Source: JAGQNP01 sp038257245
GTDB lineage: Bacteria; Patescibacteriota; Saccharimonadia; Saccharimonadales; JACQNP01
NCBI GenBank assembly: GCA_038257245.1
Contig: JBBSJL010000021.1
Coordinates: forward strand, 1-10,210
Length of the DNA stretch: 10,210 nucleotides
Reading direction: 5' to 3'
Shown one piece after another: positions 5,963-10,210 of this stretch. The stretch's first letter is position 1. Each line of letters opens with the position of its first letter. A program made the position numbers and the translations under genes. The notes beneath the pieces are model-generated. The model searched no databases, had not been told where the DNA came from, and saw only the letters and a program-made list of their open reading frames with translations.

Positions 5963-6260
5963 CTCAAATTTCAAGGATAGGGTAGTTGCGGTTGTGGCGC
6001 AAATTCCTAAAGGTAGAGTAATGACATACGGCCAGATTGCCGCTATATGCGGGAGTCCTAGGGCAGCAAGAATTGTCGGTGGAATTGCTCACTGGGGTGA
6101 TCCGAAATTGCCTTGGCAAAGAGTAGTTAATAAAGATGGCTCACTGGCCGAAGGTTTTCCGGGAGGTGTCGCTGGCCACCAATCAGAGTTGGAGGCCGAG
6201 GGAATAGTTCTAATAAATGGCAAAGTGCCAATGGAGAAGTATCAATGGCTCCTAAAATAG
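5946..6260 (+). CDS. Alkyltransferase-like protein (ATL, MGMT homologue with Trp for Cys)
   Basis: This 104-residue protein corresponds to the C-terminal DNA-binding domain of O6-alkylguanine-DNA methyltransferases. It has MTYGQIA (26-32) and SPRAARIVGG (37-46). At the active-site position PCHRV it reads PWQRV (56-60): the acceptor cysteine is Trp57, as in E. coli YbaZ and yeast Atl1. It should therefore bind O6-alkylguanine and flag it for nucleotide excision repair rather than repair it directly (family knowledge). The start at 5946 gives a normal ATL N-terminus and a 17-base overlap with the HAD gene; an in-frame ATG at 5886 would add 20 unlikely residues. Confidence 0.88.
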   Translation: MDRQVDSNFKDRVVAVVAQIPKGRVMTYGQIAAICGSPRAARIVGGIAHWGDPKLPWQRVVNKDGSLAEGFPGGVAGHQSELEAEGIVLINGKVPMEKYQWLLK

Positions 6261-7027
6261 CTCCTCTTGTAGTAATAGTTGGGCCTACGGCTTCAGGTAA
6301 GACGGCCTTAGCAATTGAAATTGCTCAGAAGTTCGGTGCAGAGATAATCTGTGCCGATAGTCGAACAGTTTATAAGGGTATGGACATTGGTACAGCCAAA
6401 CCAACTAAACAAGAACAAGCCGAAATACCCCATCACCTGCTTGATGTGGTTGAGCCAGATCAACCATTTACTGTTGCAGACTTTAAAGAAGTAGCAAATC
6501 AGGCAATTGAAAATATTGCTGAACGGGGCAAATTGCCGATTATGGTTGGCGGCAGCGGGTTGTACATAGATGCGGTTTTGTACGATTACCAGTTTGCCAA
6601 AGAGGGCGCAGAACGTGACCCGGTTAATCCTCGTCATGTCAGTAGTTCCGAACCTAAAATCAAACAGCCACTTAGAGAAAAAACAATCGTATTGGGCTTA
6701 AATCCAGAGCTAGATGTCCTAAAAGATCGAATAACCAAGCGCGTAGATTCCATGTTAGATGCAGGGTTTATCAATGAAGTTAAGCATTTGTTTGATACAT
6801 ATGGCCCAGATACCAAAGCACTTCAAACGCCTGGATATAAAGCCTTCAAAGACTATATTGAAAACAAAATTTCTCTGGAAGAGGCCAAGGCAATGTTTAT
6901 CCGTAATGATTATTTGCTCGCACGACGACAACGCACGTGGTTCAAACGCAACAAAAGTATTCATTGGCTAAATAACAGGGAAGACGCTGTTGCACTTGTC
7001 ACAACACTATTGAACAAAAAACAGTAG
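6245..7027 (+). CDS. miaA: tRNA dimethylallyltransferase, short form
   Basis: It transfers the dimethylallyl group to A37 of tRNAs reading codons that begin with U. Visible motifs are the P-loop GPTASGKT (13-20), DSRTVYKGMDIGTAKP (38-53), the HHLLDV segment (63-68), GGSGLYI (102-108) and the C-terminal RRQRTWFKR (227-235). At 260 residues it is shorter than the usual 300 or so. The region around 116-145, where other MiaA proteins carry the helical insertion that grips the anticodon stem with its NDxxRxxRALE motif, is reduced to about 30 residues. The ATG overlaps the ATL gene by 16 bases and has GGAG 8 bases upstream. It is last in the thrS operon; no clear terminator follows. Confidence 0.93.
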   Translation: MAPKIAPLVVIVGPTASGKTALAIEIAQKFGAEIICADSRTVYKGMDIGTAKPTKQEQAEIPHHLLDVVEPDQPFTVADFKEVANQAIENIAERGKLPIMVGGSGLYIDAVLYDYQFAKEGAERDPVNPRHVSSSEPKIKQPLREKTIVLGLNPELDVLKDRITKRVDSMLDAGFINEVKHLFDTYGPDTKALQTPGYKAFKDYIENKISLEEAKAMFIRNDYLLARRQRTWFKRNKSIHWLNNREDAVALVTTLLNKKQ

Positions 7028-7043
7028 TAATACTATATCTGTC

Positions 7044-7056
7044 TGCTACAATGTAG
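7044..7056 (+). promoter_or_regulatory. Extended -10 with palindrome, leaderless start of the wHTH gene
   Basis: TGCTACAAT (7044-7052) places the transcription start at 7059, the A of the ATG. The -10 lies within the perfect 11-base palindrome CTACA-A-TGTAG (7046-7056). Outer arms ATATCT (7035-7040) and AGATAT (7055-7060) surround it. An operator for the encoded DNA-binding protein is plausible. Confidence 0.6.
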
Positions 7057-7058
7057 AT

Positions 7059-7739
7059 ATGGTTGAGCAATTATTCGGGAGTAAGACTAGGGTAAAGCTA
7101 CTAAAACTGTTCTACAGTAATCCGAACAGGCCCTTTTATGTACGTGAAATTACTCGGAAAATCGACGAGCAAATAAACTCGGTTCGACGCGAGTTAGCAA
7201 ATTTACTCAGTATCGGAATCGTCTCTTCCAGCAATAATTCTGACAAGAACAACAACAAACTTTATTATGAAGTTGACCAGTCATATGAATACTACGACCC
7301 TTTGCATGCAATTTTTGGTGGTGGCACATTCAAGAAGCCACCTGTAATGGCAGAAGGTGTTTCGGAGGAAGAAGCATCCGATCTAACTAGCCTAGGGAAT
7401 GTCGACCTAGCTCTTTATACAGGTCAATTCACTAGAGATGAAAATGCTGGTGTAGATTTCTTGATCGTGGGTGACGTTAACCCTACTAAAGTTTCCAAAT
7501 ACGTTGCCGAGCTTGAAAAGCAAGAAGGTAAAGACATTAGATATGCATTTATGGGTACCGAAGAGTTTTTATATCGCCGACGTATCAACGATAGATTCTT
7601 GTCGATTGTGTTATCTTCTAAATTGCAGGTTTTAATGGATAGGCAATATTTAATAACAGAGAAGCCAAAAGAAGATCCAAAAGAAAAACCAAAAACCGAA
7701 CCAAAAAAAGAATCTAAGAAAAAACCAGAAAAGGAGTAG
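7059..7739 (+). CDS. Winged-helix protein with degenerate nucleotidyltransferase-like domain
   Basis: This 226-residue protein has an N-terminal winged helix-turn-helix (about 1-75; the recognition region lies near EITRKIDEQINSVRRELANL). A second domain at about 108-195 resembles a polymerase-beta-type minimal nucleotidyltransferase. TGQFTRD (121-127) stands for GSxxRGE, and GVDFLIVGD (131-139) stands for DIDLLIVGD, so the first catalytic Asp is Gly and only Asp133 remains; catalysis is unlikely. The last 26 residues are almost only Lys, Glu and Pro. No Shine-Dalgarno is present; the promoter predicts a leaderless mRNA. The MBL-fold gene starts 7 bases downstream. It is probably a transcriptional regulator, perhaps autoregulatory. 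The target is unknown. Confidence 0.75.
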   Translation: MVEQLFGSKTRVKLLKLFYSNPNRPFYVREITRKIDEQINSVRRELANLLSIGIVSSSNNSDKNNNKLYYEVDQSYEYYDPLHAIFGGGTFKKPPVMAEGVSEEEASDLTSLGNVDLALYTGQFTRDENAGVDFLIVGDVNPTKVSKYVAELEKQEGKDIRYAFMGTEEFLYRRRINDRFLSIVLSSKLQVLMDRQYLITEKPKEDPKEKPKTEPKKESKKKPEKE

Positions 7740-7746
7740 TTACGAA

Positions 7747-8373
7747 ATGGAAGTACAGTTTTATGGGGCAAATTGTGTACGATTATCTGGCAAAAAGTCC
7801 AGTGTAATCATTGATGACAATCTGAGCGAATTAGGATTAAAAACTGTTACAAAAGCAGGTGACATAGCATTGTTTACCAACGACCATAAAGACCCAACGC
7901 CTGACGTTAAACTTGTGATTGATACCCCTGGAGAATACGAAGTATCAAATGTGTCAATCAAGGGTGTTAGTGCCCGGGCTCACATGGACGAAGAAGACAA
8001 ACAAACAGCTACAATCTACAGACTAGTTATCGATGATATAAGGGTCGTAATTGCTGGGCACATTTACCCAGAGTTAACGGATGAAGAGATTGAGGCAATC
8101 GGTACAATAGATGTTCTAATTGTGCCCGTTGGTGGTAACGGCTACACCCTTGATCCTATCGGTGCTCAAAAGGTCGTTAAAATGCTAGAACCTAAGCTGA
8201 TTATTCCTACTCATTACGAAGATAAGGCTGTTAAGTACGAAGTACCTCAGCAGCCATTAGCAGAGGCTTTGAAGGCGCTCAGTATGGAGCCACGTGAAAC
8301 AACCGACAAGCTTAAGCTGAAATCAACAGAACTAAGCGAACTAACTCAGCTTGTAGTCCTCGAAAGACAGTAA
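7747..8373 (+). CDS. MBL-fold (UlaG-like) protein with incomplete metal motif
   Basis: This 208-residue protein has the short beta-lactamase-fold layout of UlaG-like proteins: FYGANCVRL at the N-terminus, DTPGEYEV (59-66), IAGH (102-105), VPVGGNGYTLD (126-136) and PTHYED (154-159). The metal-binding HxHxDH is reduced to NDHKDP (45-50), keeping only His47 and Asp49, while His105 and His156 are present. It may bind a single metal or none, so hydrolase activity is doubtful. The ribosome-binding site AAGGAG (7731-7736) lies inside the end of the preceding gene, and the gap is 7 bases, so the two form an operon. The substrate is unknown. Confidence 0.8.
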   Translation: MEVQFYGANCVRLSGKKSSVIIDDNLSELGLKTVTKAGDIALFTNDHKDPTPDVKLVIDTPGEYEVSNVSIKGVSARAHMDEEDKQTATIYRLVIDDIRVVIAGHIYPELTDEEIEAIGTIDVLIVPVGGNGYTLDPIGAQKVVKMLEPKLIIPTHYEDKAVKYEVPQQPLAEALKALSMEPRETTDKLKLKSTELSELTQLVVLERQ

Positions 8374-8376
8374 GTC

Positions 8377-8405
8377 TTGACTTATAGGGGTAAAACAGAT
8401 ACAAT
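8377..8405 (+). promoter_or_regulatory. rpmB promoter
   Basis: TTGACT (8377-8382) and TACAAT (8400-8405) are separated by an ideal 17 bases. The predicted start near 8412 leaves a 32-base A/T-rich leader containing AGAGGA (8432-8437). Confidence 0.8.
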
Positions 8406-8443
8406 CAGCACCTGAATTTATATAAATTTTTAGAGGAAATATT

Positions 8444-8674
8444 ATGCAGAAATGTGAACTAACAGGTAAAGGCAAACAATTTGGCAGTAATGTCAGTTTT
8501 TCGCAACGTCATACCAAAAAGGTTTGGAAACCAAATCTACAGAAGAAGACAATTATTGTTGATGGCAAAAAAGTGCAGATGAAACTAAGTGCTCAAGCAA
8601 TCCGTACACTCAAGAAAAAGGGAATTCTTGCCCCCGGCGGTCAAGCGAAACCACTCGAAGCTGCTATTAAGTAA
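8444..8674 (+). CDS. rpmB: Large ribosomal subunit protein bL28
   Basis: This 76-residue basic protein matches L28: it opens with CELTGKGKQFGSNVSFSQRHTKK, then WKPNLQKKTI around residues 28-37 and KLSAQAIRTLKKKGI around 48-62. It is a structural component of the 50S subunit. Length is normal for the family. Only one cysteine (Cys4) is present, so a four-Cys zinc site is absent. The ATG follows AGAGGA with a 6-base gap. It has its own near-consensus promoter and seems to be a single-gene unit. This differs from the usual rpmB-rpmG pairing, as no L33 gene follows. Confidence 0.95.
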   Translation: MQKCELTGKGKQFGSNVSFSQRHTKKVWKPNLQKKTIIVDGKKVQMKLSAQAIRTLKKKGILAPGGQAKPLEAAIK

Positions 8675-8695
8675 CATAGTTTTTAATTCTTTTTG

Positions 8696-8729
8696 GCGCA
8701 CGCTGAACATACAAGCGAAGCGTGTTAGC
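8696..8729. other. Imperfect hairpin downstream of rpmB
   Basis: CACGCT (8699-8704) pairs with AGCGTG (8719-8724), extended by GC/GC across a two-base bulge. No T tract follows on either strand, so it is not a standard terminator. T-rich stretches precede it. It may protect the 3' end of the rpmB mRNA. Confidence 0.35.
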
Positions 8730-8745
8730 GAAATCAAAGTAAATG

Positions 8746-8767
8746 GATAAAGATAATATGCTTTATC
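8746..8767. repeat. Inverted repeat in the -35 region of the M50 gene
   Basis: GATAAAG (8746-8752) and CTTTATC (8761-8767) form a perfect 7-base inverted repeat with an 8-base spacer. It occupies the -35 region of the promoter at 8771-8779. A regulator-binding site is possible. Confidence 0.4.
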
Positions 8768-8770
8768 GGA

Positions 8771-8779
8771 TGCTATAAT
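8771..8779 (+). promoter_or_regulatory. Extended -10 with leaderless GTG start
   Basis: TGCTATAAT is a consensus extended -10. The predicted start is 8786, the first base of the GTG start codon, and no Shine-Dalgarno exists. Confidence 0.75.
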
Positions 8780-8785
8780 TCATAG

Positions 8786-9403
8786 GTGCAATTTGGAACT
8801 GACATAACAACTTTGGCGATGACAATCGCCGGTATTCTTATAGCCTTAAGCGTTCACGAGGCTATGCATGCCTTTACTGGGCATAAATTGGGCGATGACA
8901 CTGCTCTGGAGCACGGAAGGGTTAGCTTTAACCCGTTGTCCCACATAGACCCTTTTGCCACAGTGGTATTACCTATAGCGACGTTATTAATATTTGGTGT
9001 ACCAATTTTGGCAGCAAAGCCAGTTCCGTTTAATCCTAACAATGTTAAATGGGGTGAATATGGGGCAGCGCTCATAGCACTTGCTGGGCCACTATCTAAT
9101 CTGGCGATGGCGATTATAGGAGCGTTATTATTTAGGTTAGTTGGTACGCCAGGGTTTGTAACAGATTTCTTGGGTATATTTACTGCTCTAAATATAAGTA
9201 TTATGGTGTTCAACCTAGTACCTATACCCCCGCTAGATGGGTCCAGAGTGTTGTTCGCGGTTGCTCCGGAGGCTGTTCAGCGGGTAATGGTTCAGATAGA
9301 GAGTGTCGGCATAATGATTGTTTTTGCTTTAGTGCTGGCTGTTCCTCAGTTTGGCACAATTCTCATCAGTATTGGCAATTCTATTCTTCGTTTTTTGCTT
9401 TAG
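8786..9403 (+). CDS. Site-2 protease family (M50) membrane metalloprotease
   Basis: This 205-residue polytopic protein carries the zinc-binding HEAMH (His24, Glu25, His28) in the first membrane helix and NLVPIPPLDGS (143-153), whose Asp151 is the third zinc ligand. LAGPLSNLAMA (99-109) is the conserved AGPxxN segment of the family. Both active-site parts are intact, so it should cut substrates within or near the membrane. It has no PDZ domain, as is usual for this short subgroup. The substrate is unknown. The start is GTG at 8786 with no ribosome-binding site; an extended -10 places the transcription start on that GTG. Because no alternative start with a Shine-Dalgarno is available before the HEAMH helix, leaderless GTG initiation is the best reading. 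Confidence 0.88.
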   Translation: MQFGTDITTLAMTIAGILIALSVHEAMHAFTGHKLGDDTALEHGRVSFNPLSHIDPFATVVLPIATLLIFGVPILAAKPVPFNPNNVKWGEYGAALIALAGPLSNLAMAIIGALLFRLVGTPGFVTDFLGIFTALNISIMVFNLVPIPPLDGSRVLFAVAPEAVQRVMVQIESVGIMIVFALVLAVPQFGTILISIGNSILRFLL

Positions 9404-9408
9404 CGTTA

Positions 9409-9414
9409 TATAAT
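9409..9414 (+). promoter_or_regulatory. -10 box of the candidate RNA at 9421
   Basis: TATAAT lies six bases after the M50 stop codon. Standard spacing puts the transcription start at 9421, the first base of the closing helix of the structured element. The -35 is weak. Confidence 0.55.
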
Positions 9415-9420
9415 GAGTTT

Positions 9421-9540
9421 GGGTCAGCAAAAATGATAATCTGAATACTTATCATTAGGGATTCCAATATTCGTATAACACCGTGGTGTTATCGTGCGGA
9501 GCCCCACCTGGGATTACAATCCAGGTTGTCATGCTGACCT
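9421..9540 (+). ncRNA. Candidate four-way-junction noncoding RNA, class unknown
   Basis: About 120 bases between two convergent genes fold by eye into one closed multibranch structure. P1: GGGTCAGCA (9421-9429) with TGCTGACCT (9532-9540), nine pairs including one G-T. P2: AATGATAA (9432-9439) with TTATCATT (9449-9456). P3: GGG and TCC (9458-9460, 9463-9465) with GGA and CCC (9498-9500, 9502-9504), an internal loop, then ATAACACC (9475-9482) with GGTGTTAT (9485-9492). P4: ACCTGG (9506-9511) with CCAGGT (9521-9526). A -10 box sits exactly seven bases before P1. It is not a tRNA: there is no TTCRA loop or anticodon arm. It ends at the stop codon of the convergent gene. I cannot match it to a known class. 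Confidence 0.6.
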
Positions 9541-9542
9541 AT

Positions 9543-10172
9543 TTATATATTAAGCATTATTACAACCCCTAATGGAACAAGTAGATTGTCGGATCCATAT
9601 TCTCCAATATTTTCTAAGATCGTAGCAACTAATGGGACTACAAGTATTAGCCAAGGACTTAAACTATAAGTACTAAACAGCAAGAGGCTACCGACTAAAC
9701 AGAGTGAGATGGCTACAAACACCAGACTGCCGATTATGCTTTTTGTTTGGCCAAACACTTTGTATTGATAGGGGTTTTTGCCATATTCACGTCCGATTAT
9801 CGCAGCAAAAGCATCACCAAGACTAAAATGTAACATTGCTACTGCGAATACGATGTTTGTGGGCTGTATAAGACATATAGCAATGACCCCAGTAGGATAG
9901 AAATACTCCCCCCAACTCAATCTGTTCACAAACCGTACATCTTTAAATAGGCTTGTTTTCCTGGACAGAATGACACCTAATAAATATATCGCTGCTAGGA
10001 TTGCAATCCAGTTCCAAGAAATAAACCAAGGCCAGAACGCAACCAATGTCCCAGATAGTATGTGGGAAGATTTTCGAGCAAATTCTTGAGATAATCTATG
10101 ATTTTTAAGAAGTTTGTCGCTCCATGCAAGAACCCCAAAAGACAAAATCAAACTTACAATGACAAACCACAT
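9543..10172 (-). CDS. Phytol/dolichol kinase or CDP-diglyceride synthetase-like membrane protein
   Basis: This 209-residue protein has about six or seven membrane helices. It contains ARKSSHILSG (32-41), LGDAFAAIIGREYGK (118-132) and KVFGQTKSIIGS (138-149). These are the landmarks of the CTP-dependent polyprenol/phytol kinase and CDP-diglyceride synthetase-like group: a GDAxAxxxGxxxG segment followed by a KSxxGS segment. It likely transfers phosphate or cytidylyl to a membrane lipid alcohol or phosphatidate; which one is undecided. The ATG at 10172 lacks a Shine-Dalgarno, and TATAAT at 10180-10185 predicts a start one base upstream, so the mRNA is essentially leaderless. It is convergent with the candidate RNA and the M50 gene. 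Confidence 0.8.
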   Translation of the reverse strand: MWFVIVSLILSFGVLAWSDKLLKNHRLSQEFARKSSHILSGTLVAFWPWFISWNWIAILAAIYLLGVILSRKTSLFKDVRFVNRLSWGEYFYPTGVIAICLIQPTNIVFAVAMLHFSLGDAFAAIIGREYGKNPYQYKVFGQTKSIIGSLVFVAISLCLVGSLLLFSTYSLSPWLILVVPLVATILENIGEYGSDNLLVPLGVVIMLNI

Positions 10173-10179
10173 ATCTGCG

Positions 10180-10185
10180 ATTATA
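10180..10185 (-). promoter_or_regulatory. -10 box of the kinase/synthetase-like gene
   Basis: On the minus strand TATAAT ends 8 bases before the A of the ATG, predicting transcription start at 10173 and a leader of one base. The -35 would lie at the window edge and is weak. Confidence 0.65.
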
Positions 10186-10210
10186 CAGTAGTTTCTTAAA
10201 TGGTCGAGAC

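Noticed and set aside
8696..8729. Hairpin after rpmB considered as a terminator
   Set aside because: No T tract follows the stem on either strand.
9421..9540. Cloverleaf-like element considered as a tRNA or an integron attC site
   Set aside because: There is no T-loop consensus, anticodon arm or CCA end, and no GTTRRRY/RYYYAAC core sites are present.
1..10210. CRISPR arrays, insertion sequences and prophage genes
   Set aside because: No regularly spaced repeats, transposase or phage-like proteins were seen.

Overview
The window is compact, about 40% G+C, bacterial chromosome. Short proteins, overlapping genes, promoters that touch start codons and a TGA stop used normally suggest a small-genome lineage. 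Candidate Phyla Radiation (Patescibacteria), perhaps Saccharibacteria, is my best guess. It rests on gene style and is not proven.

Layout. Bases 1-1450 (minus strand) hold the start of a short coiled-coil-like protein and an MFS transporter. Divergent from them is a TrpR/YerC-type regulator (1561-1815) with a trp-operator-like inverted repeat on its own promoter. Next come an orphan 93-residue protein and an aspartate/glutamate racemase-family gene (1953-2930), preceded by a terminator-like hairpin. Bases 2931-3506 lack protein genes. They contain tRNA-Val(GAC) on the minus strand, a candidate structured RNA ending in a strong terminator, and a compact T-box leader for thrS.

Bases 3507-7027 form a tightly overlapping operon: thrS, a HAD-family phosphatase, an alkyltransferase-like protein (Cys replaced by Trp) and miaA. 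The T-box would let uncharged tRNA-Thr control at least thrS and probably the whole operon. Bases 7059-8373 hold a winged-helix protein fused to a degenerate nucleotidyltransferase-like domain, followed by an MBL-fold protein with an eroded metal motif. Then come rpmB (L28) with a classic promoter and a site-2 protease homologue with a leaderless GTG start. Bases 9421-9540 fold into a four-way-junction RNA candidate that starts exactly at a predicted transcription start. The last gene (minus strand) is a phytol/dolichol-kinase or CDP-diglyceride-synthetase-like membrane protein.

The strongest signals are the miniature T-box (kink-turn, ACC specifier in a hairpin loop, TGGAACC bulge, terminator), the unassigned RNA at 9421-9540, the TrpR-like operator, and four first genes whose -10 boxes end 7-8 bases before the start codon (leaderless transcription). 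All structures were read by eye; none was computed.
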